Below are positions 36,074 through 46,576 of a stretch of DNA of 64,000 bases, piece after piece. Positions within the stretch are counted from its first letter, which is position 1. The number at the start of each line of letters is the position of its first letter. The stretch is from Azospirillum sp. RU38E (GTDB lineage Bacteria > Pseudomonadota > Alphaproteobacteria > Azospirillales > Azospirillaceae). The notes under the pieces were generated by a model, which worked only from the letters and a program-made list of their open reading frames with translations, ran no database searches and was not told where the DNA came from. Both the position numbers and the translations under genes were made by a program. The DNA lies in contig NZ_FZOI01000001.1 in the NCBI RefSeq assembly GCF_900188385.1, positions 124,001 to 188,000 of the forward strand, given 5' to 3'.

Positions 36074-36210
36074 CGCGTTCAGGGCAGCGGCTATGCCCGG
36101 TCATGGGCGTGATAGGGCTTGGCGCGGCGGGCGTGCGCCGCTACATACAGTGCTCCCTAAATGTTGGCCGCCCCCGGGTGGTCCACCCTTGTGATCATCA
36201 GGAGCCGCCC

Positions 36211-37333
36211 ATGCGTGCCGAGATCCAGGCGGTGATCGAGGCTGTTGAACAGTCCTTGGTCCTGCTGAGGAGGCATCTTTGACTGGGAGAAATCCCTTTT
36301 CCGCCTCGACGAACTGACCGCCCTTTGTGAAGACCCCAACCTCTGGAACGATGCTGAGCGTGCCCAGAAGCTGTTGCGGGAGAAAAACCAGCTGGATTCG
36401 GGCCTGAACGGCACCAGGCAGCTGGAACGCGACATGAAGGATAATCTGGAACTGCTGGAGATGGCCGAGGCCGAGGGCGATCAGGATATGATCACCGAGG
36501 CGGAGACCGCTCTGCTGGGCCTGAAGGACCGCGCCGCCAAGATGGAGCTGGAAAGCCTGCTTTCCGGTGAGGCGGATGCCAACGACGCCTTCCTGGAAGT
36601 CAATGCCGGTGCCGGTGGCACGGAGGCCCAGGATTGGGCCCTGATCCTGCTGCGTATGTATACGCGCTGGGCTGAACAGCATGACTATAAGGTGGATTTG
36701 CTGGACGAGACGAACGGCGAAGAAGCCGGCATCAAGTCCGCCACCATCCAGATCAAGGGGCACAATGCCTATGGCTGGCTGAAGTCGGAAACGGGCGTTC
36801 ACCGTCTGGTGCGCATTTCCCCGTTCGACAGCCAGGCGCGGCGACACACCTCTTTCTCCTCCGTGTCCGTCACCCCGGTGATCGACGACAAGATCAATGT
36901 CGAGATCAACGAGAAGGATGTGAAGGTCGATACGTTCCGCGCCAGCGGGGCCGGCGGCCAGCACGTCAACAAGACCGATTCGGCGGTGCGCTTCACCCAC
37001 ATTCCCACCGGGATCGTGGTGTCGTGCCAGCAGGAACGCAGCCAGCACAAGAACCGCGCCAAGGCGTGGGACATGCTGCGCGCCCGCATCTATGAGATGG
37101 AACTGCGCAAGCGCGAAGAGGCGGCCAGCGCCCTGGAAGCCACCAAGACCGATATCGGCTGGGGCCACCAGATCCGCTCTTACGTTCTGCAGCCCTATCA
37201 GATGGTGAAGGATCTGCGCACGAATGTGGAAACCAGCGACAGCGCCGGCGTGTTGAACGGCGATCTGGACCGGTTCCTGCAGGCGGCCCTGGCACAGCGC
37301 ATCCAGGGCCATGGGGATCAGCAGGCCGGCTGA
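36211..37333 (+). CDS. prfB: peptide chain release factor 2 with programmed +1 frameshift
   Basis: RF2 reads UAA and UGA. Translation starts at ATG 36211 (AGGAG seven bases upstream) and runs 23 codons to CTT at 36277-36279, followed by in-frame TGA at 36280. Ribosomes must slip +1 on CTTTGAC to read GAC at 36281, after which the frame stays open to 37333, giving about 373 residues. The internal Shine-Dalgarno AGGAGG lies three bases before CTT, as in the well-known autoregulatory site. RF2-specific S-P-F is at 203-205 and GGQ at 248-250. A very strong terminator follows. Coding segments are 36211-36279 and 36281-37333. Confidence 0.96.
36271..36283 (+). promoter_or_regulatory. prfB recoding site (internal SD plus CTTTGAC)
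   Basis: AGG (end of AGGAGG, 36268-36273), CAT, then CTT-TGA-C. The in-frame UGA is read by RF2 itself, so low RF2 favours slippage and more RF2. Confidence 0.95.
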
Positions 37334-37370
37334 CGGTCCCTGATTCCGACGGCCATAATCCGATATGATG

Positions 37371-37408
37371 GTCACCCGGCAACAAAATGTTGCCGGGTGA
37401 CTGTTTTT
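37371..37408 (+). terminator. strong intrinsic terminator of prfB
   Basis: A perfect 14-bp stem: GTCACCCGGCAACA at 37371-37384 pairs with its complement at 37388-37401 around AAA, followed by TGTTTTT. Confidence 0.95.
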
Positions 37409-37535
37409 GCCGCACAACATTTGACAGTTTCCCGGGGAATCTGTCGGTTTCCGTTCCCGGTCCGGAAAATTTCAAACGAAATTCATCGAATGTCGCCCCT
37501 GGCGGGCGTCTTCGGCTTTGCGCAGGGATTGCCGC

Positions 37536-39101
<1,566 letters not shown>

Positions 39102-39113
39102 CAGCAATCTCCT

Positions 39114-40943
39114 TCAGGCGCTCTTGCGGCTGTCCACCCACTGCGCCACCACCTCTTCCAAGATGGGCAGGGTGACGGGGCCGTTCTGCAGCACCGTGTC
39201 GTGGAAACCCCTGATATCGAACTTCTCGCCCAAGCTGGCCTTGGCCTGTTCGCGCAGGTCCAGGATCTTGTTCATGCCGATCTTGTAGCCCAAGGCCTGG
39301 CCTGGCCAGACGAAATAGCGTTCAATCTCGTTCTCATTGTCGGCAATGGGGTTGGCGGTATTCTCGCCCATCCAGGCAATGGCCTGTTCGCGCGTCCATT
39401 TCTTGGCATGGATGCCGGTATCCACCACCAGCCGCCCGGCGCGGAACAGTTCCGAGACAATGCGCCCGGCCTCTGACAAAGGTTCCTTGTAGAAGCCGAA
39501 ATCCTTGGTCATGCGCTCGGTATACATGGCCCAGCCTTCGCCATAGGCGGTGTCCCAGGTGAAGCGGCGGAAGGTGGGGATGCCGTCGGTTTCTTGGGCG
39601 ATGGCGATCTGCATATGGTGGCCGGGCAGCGCCTCATGATGGCACAAAGCCTCCAGATCATGCCGCGTCTGCACCGACATGTCGGACAGGTTGGCATAGA
39701 ACACGCCGGGGCGGGAGCCATCGGGGGAGGATTGTTCATAGAAGGCGCTGGGCGTGGCCTTTTCCCGATAGGCTTCCACCGGCTTCACCACCACCTTGGC
39801 CTTGGGCAGGGTGCCGAACATCTCCGTCAGGCGGGCGGCCACGCCCTCGATATAGCCGGTGGCGGTGGCCAGATATTCCTTGCGCCCCGCCTCGCTGTCG
39901 GGGAAGCGCATGGCAGGGTCGGTGCGCAGATGCTGGAAGAAATCCTGCACGCTGCCCTTGAAGCCCAGCTTGGCCATGGCCTGCTGCAGCTCGCCATGCA
40001 GGCGGGCGGTTTCCGACAGGCCCAGGGCGTGGATGTCGTCCGCTGTCATCAGCAGGCCGGTATGGAAACGGATTTGGGCGCGGTAATATTCATCGCCTTC
40101 CGGCAGGGCCCAGGCGCCGTTATTGGCGGTCTGCTGCTTTTGAAACTTTTCAACGGCCGCGATGAAGCGGGCATAGGCGGGCTTCAGCTTGTCGGCAAGC
40201 GCCGTGCGCCCGGCACGGATCAGCGCCTGTTTCTCCGCAGCGGGGATGGACAGCTTGGCCACCTTCTCCGTCAGGTCGGCCAGCAGCGGGCTGTCCGGCC
40301 CCTTGGTGAAGGGCGCCCCTTCCACCACGCTGCGGGCAGCCGTCAGGATGCGGGGGAAGCTGAAGGCAGGCGGCAGCACGCCCTTTTCCGCCTGCCGGCC
40401 CATCTGGTCGATGGTGATATCGATCAGCGTGGCGGCCCCGTTCAGGCGGGTGACATAATCCTCGGCATCTTCCTTCTTCTCCACGGCGTGATAGCCGATC
40501 AGGAAGGAGGGGATGTTGGTATGCACGCCTTCCAGATGGCTGACGGCGAACTGGTGGAAGCGCCAGCGATAAAATTCAATGCCGGTGGTCAGCTTCTGTT
40601 CGAGCAGCCGGTGGCTGATCCGGGCCGATGGCGACAGGCTGTTAATGTCAAAGCCGCGCAGTTCCTTCAGCGTGGCGGCGGCGATGCGCAGGCTTTCCTG
40701 CTGATAGCCCTCATCGGGCAGGGTCCAGGCATCATGGCGGCCGGGTAGGCCCAACCGGGTGCGCATTTCCGGGCTGCGCGCCAGTTCATCCTGCCAGGCC
40801 TTTTCCAGAAAGGCGTTGAACGCCTTGTCCGTGGCCGCTTCCGGGGCGGCGGCAAAGGCCAGACGCGCCATCACCCCATCCAGGGCGGCAGCGGTGGCGG
40901 ACAGGGCGAACAGACCGGCAAGGGTGGCGCGGCGGCTCAACAT
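39114..40943 (-). CDS. DUF885 family exported peptidase-like protein, copy 2
   Basis: 609 residues, with the same architecture as the protein at 19521-21389: twin-arginine signal (MLSRRATLAGLFALSATAAA), the metal-site motif HEALPGHHMQIAIAQE, GWAMYTERMTKDFGF, and the PGQALGYKIGMNKILDLREQAKASLG tail. The two copies are clearly homologous but well diverged, so the duplication is old. The start at ATG 40943 has GGAG 11 bases upstream; an in-frame GTG at 40955 abuts that site. It is a single-gene unit. The substrate is unknown. Confidence 0.85.
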   Translation of the reverse strand: MLSRRATLAGLFALSATAAALDGVMARLAFAAAPEAATDKAFNAFLEKAWQDELARSPEMRTRLGLPGRHDAWTLPDEGYQQESLRIAAATLKELRGFDINSLSPSARISHRLLEQKLTTGIEFYRWRFHQFAVSHLEGVHTNIPSFLIGYHAVEKKEDAEDYVTRLNGAATLIDITIDQMGRQAEKGVLPPAFSFPRILTAARSVVEGAPFTKGPDSPLLADLTEKVAKLSIPAAEKQALIRAGRTALADKLKPAYARFIAAVEKFQKQQTANNGAWALPEGDEYYRAQIRFHTGLLMTADDIHALGLSETARLHGELQQAMAKLGFKGSVQDFFQHLRTDPAMRFPDSEAGRKEYLATATGYIEGVAARLTEMFGTLPKAKVVVKPVEAYREKATPSAFYEQSSPDGSRPGVFYANLSDMSVQTRHDLEALCHHEALPGHHMQIAIAQETDGIPTFRRFTWDTAYGEGWAMYTERMTKDFGFYKEPLSEAGRIVSELFRAGRLVVDTGIHAKKWTREQAIAWMGENTANPIADNENEIERYFVWPGQALGYKIGMNKILDLREQAKASLGEKFDIRGFHDTVLQNGPVTLPILEEVVAQWVDSRKSA

Positions 40944-41144
40944 CGGCGGTTTCACTCCAAGAAACGGCGGCCAGCGGCGCCGGTGGCTGAACAGATGCCG
41001 CCCATCCTAGCCGGATCGGGTTTTACGCCAAGCCTGCTGTTGTAACGGGCCTGTAACGGCGGGGCGTTTCTTCGCCATTCTCTTGCCACCCTTGGCGGCC
41101 AGCATGGGCGCCATCGGATGTCACAATATGCCGGACCCAATCCC

Positions 41145-41687
41145 ATGCGCCGCCTGTCCCTTGCCCTGATGGCCCTGTTCGCCGCCCCCCTGCTGGCTAG
41201 CCCCGCCCTGGCCGCCCCCCAGCCGGAATGGCACCGCGCCTGTGCCGCCGAAGGGGTGGTGCCGCTGCAATCGGCGCCGGTGATCAAACAGATTCAGACC
41301 GAACTGGCCATTGCCGGATTCGATGCCGGCAAGCCGGATGGCACCGTCGGCCGGGGCACGCGCCAGGCCATCCGTGATTATCAGAAGCTGGCAGGGTTGA
41401 AGCCGGATGGCTGCCCGTCAGAGGCGCTGTTGCAGCGCCTGTCCTTTGGCCTGCCCAAGGTCTATAGTGACCGTCGCCCGGCCATGCCGACGGAAACGGT
41501 GCAGGTGCAGGAAGAATTGTTGCGCCGGGGCTATTGGGCCGGTCCGGCGGATGGGCGGCTGGGCAAGACGACGGTGGAGGCAATCCGCCAGTTTGAGCTG
41601 GATAATGACCGCCCGCTGACCGGGGAGGTCAGTTCCACCCTGCTGCGGGATTTGAAGACGGGCGACCTGTCCAAGCGGCGGAACTGA
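41145..41687 (+). CDS. exported protein with two peptidoglycan-binding domains
   Basis: About 180 residues with a signal peptide (MRRLSLALMALFAAPLLASPALA). Two PG_binding_1-type repeats follow: QIQTELAIAGFDAGKPDGTVGRGTRQAIRDYQKLAGL and VQVQEELLRRGYWAGPADGRLGKTTVEAIRQFELDN. It probably anchors to murein in the periplasm. No catalytic domain is present. The start at ATG 41145 is set by the signal peptide. Convergent with the small secreted protein that follows. Confidence 0.82.
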   Translation: MRRLSLALMALFAAPLLASPALAAPQPEWHRACAAEGVVPLQSAPVIKQIQTELAIAGFDAGKPDGTVGRGTRQAIRDYQKLAGLKPDGCPSEALLQRLSFGLPKVYSDRRPAMPTETVQVQEELLRRGYWAGPADGRLGKTTVEAIRQFELDNDRPLTGEVSSTLLRDLKTGDLSKRRN

Positions 41688-41701
41688 ACCTCCGCCGCTC
41701 G

Positions 41702-42046
41702 TTACCAGGGCCGGGCATTGGGCTGGCCCTGTACTGTGCCGCTATTCGCACTGGGCACAACGGTTTTGCCGGCGTCCGGGTCGGGCGTGTCGGTCATGCG
41801 GTCCAGGCGGCGGTTGGGCGGGGCTTCCTTGCCGTAAATCTTGTTAAGCCGTTCGAATTCCTTCTGATGGAATTCATATTGTTCTTGATAGTCGGGCTCC
41901 CCATTGCGGCGGCCGCGGACGATGATTTCCTCTTCCTGGGCGGGTTGTTCGGCTTTCTTGTCGCCCTTTGCCGCTGGCTCTGCCAGCACGGGCGGGCACC
42001 AGGCCAGGGCGGCCAGCACCAGGGGGAACAGCACCCGTTTCGTCAT
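41702..42046 (-). CDS. small exported protein with TonB-box-like EEIIVRGRR
   Basis: 114 residues with a signal peptide (MTKRVLFPLVLAALAWCPPVLA). The mature N-terminus is Lys/Glu/Gln-rich, then EEEIIVRGRRNGEPDYQEQYEFHQKEFERLNKIYG, followed by a proline-rich tail. EEIIVRG resembles the TonB box that starts many alphaproteobacterial TonB-dependent receptors, but no plug or barrel follows. Function unknown. ATG 42046 is preferred over GTG 42055. Confidence 0.6.
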   Translation of the reverse strand: MTKRVLFPLVLAALAWCPPVLAEPAAKGDKKAEQPAQEEEIIVRGRRNGEPDYQEQYEFHQKEFERLNKIYGKEAPPNRRLDRMTDTPDPDAGKTVVPSANSGTVQGQPNARPW

Positions 42047-42127
42047 TCTTGTCACCGCCGTCTCGCACAGGCCCTATGATTGGGCCTTTCTTTCACCCTG
42101 CCATAAGATCATGGGGCCGAACAGGGT

Positions 42128-42955
42128 TCATGCGCTGTGGGCCGGGTCACAGGCCAGCGGTTCGTACCAGTCCGATGGCAGGCCCGCCAGTTCGCGCGAC
42201 AGGCCGTTGAAGGGACGCTTCAACTCCCCCTTGAAATGAGTGCGCACCAGATGTTGCCACCAAGGGCCGGCATCCTGGCCCAGGCAACGGGCTGCCACCT
42301 CGAACCAGCGGCGGCCCGCGGCCACATGCCCCACCTCTTCCGCCAGGATAATCTCCAGCACCGCCACACTGTTCCGGTCGCCGGCCTTGGTCAGGCTGTC
42401 GATAATGGCCGGCGTCACATCCAGGCCGCGCGCCTCCAGCACCATGGGCACCACGGCCAGCCGGGCCGGCAGGTCATGTGCCGTCGCCTCGCTGGCCTGC
42501 CACAAGCCATCATGGGCCGGCAGGTCGCCGTAAGCCGCGCCGAAATGGGCCAGCCGGTCGGCGACCAGGGCATGATGCTTGGCCTCCTCATCCGCCACCC
42601 GCACCCAATCATCGTAAAAGGCGCGCGGCAGGGCCGTGCCATCGGGCAGGGTGCGGAACCGGGCGACAATGTCCCAGGCCAGATCGATGGCGTTCAGCTC
42701 AATATGGGCGATGGCGTGCAGCAGGGCGATGCGGTTGGCAATGCTCTGCCCCTTGCCGCGCTTGGGCATATCCTTGGGGTGGCGCAGTTCCGGATGGGCC
42801 GGGCGCGCGGGCCGGGAGGGCGGGCTGCCCTGGCCGATTTCGCTGATCCGCCCCTCGCGCCAGTCGGCAGCGAAGGCACGGGACAGGCGCACCTTGTCGG
42901 CGGCATCCGGCGTGGTCAGCACCGCGATGGCGGCGTCGGCAAGGGTGGGGGTCAT
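42128..42955 (-). CDS. DUF455 ferritin-like protein
   Basis: 275 residues. The ferritin-like four-helix pattern of DUF455 is present with carboxylate/histidine metal-ligand candidates: AHIELNAIDLAWD, DEEAKHHALVADRL, VLEARGLDVTP, and EIILAEEVGHVAAGRRWFE. Ferritin-like proteins bind di-iron centres. The reaction is unknown. The start at ATG 42955 gives the common MTPTLADAA-type N-terminus. It lies just beyond the sufA end of the SUF operon on the same strand, separated by a palindromic repeat. A link to iron metabolism is tempting but unproven. Confidence 0.82.
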   Translation of the reverse strand: MTPTLADAAIAVLTTPDAADKVRLSRAFAADWREGRISEIGQGSPPSRPARPAHPELRHPKDMPKRGKGQSIANRIALLHAIAHIELNAIDLAWDIVARFRTLPDGTALPRAFYDDWVRVADEEAKHHALVADRLAHFGAAYGDLPAHDGLWQASEATAHDLPARLAVVPMVLEARGLDVTPAIIDSLTKAGDRNSVAVLEIILAEEVGHVAAGRRWFEVAARCLGQDAGPWWQHLVRTHFKGELKRPFNGLSRELAGLPSDWYEPLACDPAHSA

Positions 42956-42985
42956 GTGTGCCCTATGAAGGTTCGTTTTCCTTCT

Positions 42986-43104
42986 GTCATCCCGGCGAAA
43001 GCCGGGACCCAGGGCCACAGGCACTACCAGAAATTATCTGGTTCTTCAAAACAGGTGAGATGTCGGGCCTTTGCCCCCTGGGTCCCGGCTTTCGCCGGGA
43101 TGAC
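42986..43104. repeat. 29-bp inverted repeat (REP-like palindrome 2)
   Basis: Perfect 29-bp arms at 42986-43014 and 43076-43104 separated by 61 bases. Each arm contains the hairpin CCCGGC-GAAA-GCCGGG. It sits between sufA and the DUF455 gene and may separate their expression. Confidence 0.85.
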
Positions 43105-43134
43105 GGAAAAAGGTAAAAGTCTCTACCTTCCCAC

Positions 43135-43479
43135 TCACACCATGAAGCTCTCACCACAGCCGCAGCGGGCCTTCTCGTTCGGGTTCTTGAAGGTGAAGCC
43201 GGACTGGAACTTATCGTCACTGTAATCCATTTCCGACCCGATCAGGAACATGGTGGCGGCGGGGTCGATCAGGATGGTCACACCCTTATCCTCCACCACC
43301 TCCTCGAACAGCTTCTTTTCCTCGGCATATTCGACGAAATAGCTCATGCCCGAACAGCCGCGCGCCTTCACGCCCACGCGCAGGCCGATGATCGGCTTGT
43401 CGGACCGGCTGATCAGTTCCTTCACCCGCTCGGCGGCGGCGTCAGTGATGGTCATTGCCTTGGGCAGGGGACGGGCCAT
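43135..43479 (-). CDS. sufA: SufA/HesB-type iron-sulfur carrier
   Basis: 114 residues of the A-type carrier family. Three conserved cysteines are present: C42 (ARGCSGMSY), C106 and C108 (ARCGCGESF). It accepts or transfers [Fe-S] clusters to target proteins. It is the last gene of the SUF operon, 17 bp after sufT. The family includes IscA and ErpA; the position in the operon favours SufA. Confidence 0.93.
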   Translation of the reverse strand: MARPLPKAMTITDAAAERVKELISRSDKPIIGLRVGVKARGCSGMSYFVEYAEEKKLFEEVVEDKGVTILIDPAATMFLIGSEMDYSDDKFQSGFTFKNPNEKARCGCGESFMV

Positions 43480-43496
43480 GGTCGGGCTCCTTCACA

Positions 43497-43886
43497 TCAA
43501 AACATGTTCAACGCGATGCGCGCTTCGTCGCTCATCCGGCTGGGGTCCCAGGCGGGTTCCCAGATCAGATCGACCCGCGCGCTGCGCACACCGTCAACGG
43601 CCTGCACCACCTGCTGCACCTGGCCCGGCATTTCGCCGGCCACCGGGCAGGCGGGGGCGGTGAGGGTCATTTCGATCTCAACATCGCCTTCGCCATCCAC
43701 GTCACAGCGATAGATCAGGCCCAGTTCATAGATATTCACCGGGATCTCTGGATCATAGACCGTGCGCAGGGCTTCCACCACACGGTCGGCCAGCGGCGCG
43801 TCGGGGGGAAGCTTCTCATCTTCCGGTACTTCCGCCGGGCTGCCCATGAAAACGCCAGGGGCGATGGGGCGTGGATTGCTGCTCAT
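43497..43886 (-). CDS. sufT: SUF system protein SufT (MIP18/DUF59)
   Basis: 129 residues. The DUF59 domain has DPEIPVNIYELGLIY and TLTAPACPVAGEMP, with the conserved cysteine in the latter. SufT-type proteins assist maturation or maintenance of Fe-S proteins. The start at ATG 43886 (MSSNPRP) is in-frame, 13 bases after the sufU stop. The N-terminal 30 residues are a Pro-rich extension. Confidence 0.9.
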   Translation of the reverse strand: MSSNPRPIAPGVFMGSPAEVPEDEKLPPDAPLADRVVEALRTVYDPEIPVNIYELGLIYRCDVDGEGDVEIEMTLTAPACPVAGEMPGQVQQVVQAVDGVRSARVDLIWEPAWDPSRMSDEARIALNMF

Positions 43887-43899
43887 TTTTTCGTCCCCC

Positions 43900-44382
43900 T
43901 CAGAAGGCGGAATTTTCGGTGGAAGTGACAGGGTCGCCATGCAGGGCGGCCTTCATCGTGTGCCAGGCCAGCGTGGCGCATTTCACCCGCATGGGGAATT
44001 CGCGCACGCCCGACAGCACGGCCAGCTTGTCGGTCGCATCCTCGTCCAGATTCTCATGGACGCCCTGTTCATCATCATCCTTGGTGCAGACATCATGGAA
44101 ATACTCGAACAGGGCTTCGGCTTCCGCCGCCGGCTTGCCGCGCAGGATTTCCGTCATCAAACTGGCACTGGCCTGACTGATGGCGCAGCCGCGCCCGTCA
44201 AAGCGCAGATCCTGGATGATGCCGTTCCCGTCCACGGTCAGATAGACATTGATCTTGTCGCCGCACATCGGGTTGTCGCCGCGTGCGGTGCGGTTATAGG
44301 TCTCCGGCTTGCCGAAGTTCCGCGGGTTCTTGCCGTGGTCCAGGATTACTTCCTGGTAAAGGTCACGCAATTCATCAAACAT
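43900..44382 (-). CDS. sufU: SufU-like Fe-S scaffold / sulfur acceptor
   Basis: 160 residues of the IscU/SufU family. Key residues: C40 and D42 (NPMCGDKI), C66 (RGCAISQAS) and C135 (RVKCATLAW). The insertion between C66 and C135 (about 85-118) is typical of SufU rather than IscU. SufU accepts persulfide sulfur from SufS in place of SufE, and no sufE is present here. It lies 11 bases after sufS. Confidence 0.92.
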   Translation of the reverse strand: MFDELRDLYQEVILDHGKNPRNFGKPETYNRTARGDNPMCGDKINVYLTVDGNGIIQDLRFDGRGCAISQASASLMTEILRGKPAAEAEALFEYFHDVCTKDDDEQGVHENLDEDATDKLAVLSGVREFPMRVKCATLAWHTMKAALHGDPVTSTENSAF

Positions 44383-44393
44383 GGGGGAAGCCC

Positions 44394-45674
44394 TTACCCA
44401 AAGAAACTCTTGGTCGCCAACACCGCATCCACCAGCGCATCCACCTCTGCCTCCGTATTATAGGCGGCGAAGCTGGCGCGGGCGGTGGCGCCCACGCCGA
44501 ACCGGTCCATCAGCGGTTCGGCGCAATGCCGGCCCACCCGCACCGCCACGCCCCGGCTGTCCAGCAGCGTGCCGATATCATGCGGATGGATGCCATCCAT
44601 GGTGAAGCTGATGATGGCGGCTTTGTCCGGCGCGGTGCCGATGATGCGCACGCCTTCAATCTCTGACAGCCGGCCGGTGGCATAGGCCAGCAGCCTTTGT
44701 TCATGGGCGTGGATGGCATCCATGCCCAGGGCCGTCACATAATCAATCGCAGCACCCAGGCCGATACCTTCCACAATGGCCGGCGTCCCCGCCTCAAACC
44801 GATAGGGGGCTTCGCGGTAGGTGGTGTGGGCGAAACTGACGGTGGAGATCATGTCGCCGCCGCCCTGCCAGGGCGGCATGGCGTTCAGATGCTCCATCTT
44901 GCCATACAGCACGCCGATGCCGGTGGGGCCGTACAGCTTGTGCCCGGTGAAGACATAGAAATCGGCGTCGATGGCCTGCACATCCACCGGCATATGCACG
45001 GCGGCCTGGCTGCCGTCGAACGCCACCGGAATGCCCTTGGCATGGGCCAGTTGGGCAATGCGCTTGGCCGGGTTCACCGTGCCCAGCACATTGCTGGCAT
45101 GGGTGATGGATACCAACTTCACATTGTCGGTCAGCAGGGCGGCATAGGCGCTCATGTCCAGCGACCCATCATCCAGCACCGGCACCACCTTGATTTCAAT
45201 GCCGATCTGGTCGCGCAGCAACTGCCAGGGCACGATATTGGCGTGATGTTCCATCCAGGAAATCAGCACCGCATCGCCCGCCTTCAGGAACCGCCGGCCC
45301 CAGCTTTGGGCCAGCAGGTTGAACGCTTCCGTGGCGTTGCGGGTGAAAACGATATTCTCCCGGCTGGGCGCGTTCAGGAACGCGGCCACCTTGTCGCGCG
45401 TGCCCTCATACAGGTCGGTGGCGCGCTGGGAGAGGAAATGCACGCCGCGATGCACATTGGCGTAATCATGTTCCAACAGGTGCGACATGGCGTCGATCAC
45501 CTGGCGCGGCTTCTGGGCCGAGGCACCATTATCCAGATAGACCAGCGGCTTGCCGGGCCGGCCTTTGCGTTCATGCACCAGCCGGGTCAGGATCGGGAAA
45601 TCCTGGCGCACACGCTCCACATCATAGGGCGCATTGCCAAGGCTGGCGGGGGAAAGGGTGGCGGTATCGCTCAT
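44394..45674 (-). CDS. sufS: cysteine desulfurase SufS
   Basis: 426 residues, a PLP enzyme of the class V aminotransferase fold that moves sulfur from cysteine to SufU. PLP lysine K246 is in VFTGHKLYGPTG; the persulfide-forming C384 is in RVGRHCAEPLMD (group II type). DNGASAQKP near residue 50 is the usual N-terminal signature. Its ATG overlaps the upstream GNAT stop as ATGA, so translation is coupled. Confidence 0.96.
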   Translation of the reverse strand: MSDTATLSPASLGNAPYDVERVRQDFPILTRLVHERKGRPGKPLVYLDNGASAQKPRQVIDAMSHLLEHDYANVHRGVHFLSQRATDLYEGTRDKVAAFLNAPSRENIVFTRNATEAFNLLAQSWGRRFLKAGDAVLISWMEHHANIVPWQLLRDQIGIEIKVVPVLDDGSLDMSAYAALLTDNVKLVSITHASNVLGTVNPAKRIAQLAHAKGIPVAFDGSQAAVHMPVDVQAIDADFYVFTGHKLYGPTGIGVLYGKMEHLNAMPPWQGGGDMISTVSFAHTTYREAPYRFEAGTPAIVEGIGLGAAIDYVTALGMDAIHAHEQRLLAYATGRLSEIEGVRIIGTAPDKAAIISFTMDGIHPHDIGTLLDSRGVAVRVGRHCAEPLMDRFGVGATARASFAAYNTEAEVDALVDAVLATKSFFG

Positions 45675-46576
45675 GGTGTCGTCCCCAGGGGCCGGCGCAG
45701 CCAGTAACGGCCATGGCCCAACAGATAATCCTCAATATGCAGCGCGGGCATATAGCCCTGGGCCTGGAAGAAGCCCGGATGCTGGAATGCCATCGGGCAG
45801 GCCGTGGCCCAACGACAGCCGGCCTCCGCCGCCGTCGCTTCCGCTGCGGCCAGCAGCCGGCGGCCCAGACCCTGGCGGCGCTGGGCGGGTTCCACCCAGC
45901 AATCCACCACGGTAAAGTACCCATTGTCGACGACGCCCATCACACCGCCCAGCGGGTCGCCCGCGCTATCGCGGGCCATCACCGTCAGTTCGGTATAAAG
46001 CCGGTCGATATGCAGCAGCCAATGGGCATCCAGCCCTTCCTCCACCAGCCGCACATCCTCATGCGCGGGCGGGGCGGAAACCTCCAGCCGCAGGCCCGGC
46101 GGCAGGTCCGGTGCCGGGGCCTTCTCGGCCAGCGGGGTTTTGCGGAAATACAGCCGGTCATGCCCGCCGGTGAAATCCACCATCACGCCCATGGGCACAT
46201 AGCCCAGGCGGGGATAGAAATCCGGGGCCTGGAACTGCATGGTGTTCACCAGGGCGCGGCTGCAGCCGCGCTTGGCGGCCAGGGCCTCGCCTGTGCGCAT
46301 CAAGGTGGCGGCCAGCCCGTGGCGACGCCAGGGGGCATCCACCCACAGCATGTGCAGATAGGCATCCTGCCCGCGCAGCCAGCAGACCAGCCCGGCCACG
46401 ATGTGCCCGGCCTCATCCTTGATGAACAGGCCCGCATCTTCCCGCCCCACGCCCAGGGCCGAACGCTCGGCTGCCGACACCCGGTCGTGCAGCCAGCGCA
46501 GCGCCGACATATCCGCCGGGTGGCGGATTTCCAGCGCCAGATCGGCCAGGGAAGCGGGGTGGGGGGCGGCGTTCAT
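45671..46576 (-). CDS. tandem-GNAT acetyltransferase 1 (in SUF operon)
   Basis: 301 residues with two GNAT-type halves. The first has the acetyl-CoA motif VDAPWRRHGLAATLM (about 79-93), then GCSRALVNTMQFQAPDFYPRLGY. The second has VEPAQRRQGLGRRLL (about 232-246) and FQHPGFFQAQGY. It probably acetylates an amine; the substrate is unknown. Its start overlaps the sufD stop by one base and its stop overlaps the sufS start by four, so it is fully coupled within the SUF operon. The first domain's motif is shared with the GNAT on the other side of sufD. Confidence 0.82.
   Translation of the reverse strand: MNAAPHPASLADLALEIRHPADMSALRWLHDRVSAAERSALGVGREDAGLFIKDEAGHIVAGLVCWLRGQDAYLHMLWVDAPWRRHGLAATLMRTGEALAAKRGCSRALVNTMQFQAPDFYPRLGYVPMGVMVDFTGGHDRLYFRKTPLAEKAPAPDLPPGLRLEVSAPPAHEDVRLVEEGLDAHWLLHIDRLYTELTVMARDSAGDPLGGVMGVVDNGYFTVVDCWVEPAQRRQGLGRRLLAAAEATAAEAGCRWATACPMAFQHPGFFQAQGYMPALHIEDYLLGHGRYWLRRPLGTTP

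Noticed and set aside
42986-43104. CRISPR-like repeat
   Set aside because: There are only two complementary arms, not direct repeats with spacers; it is an inverted palindromic element.
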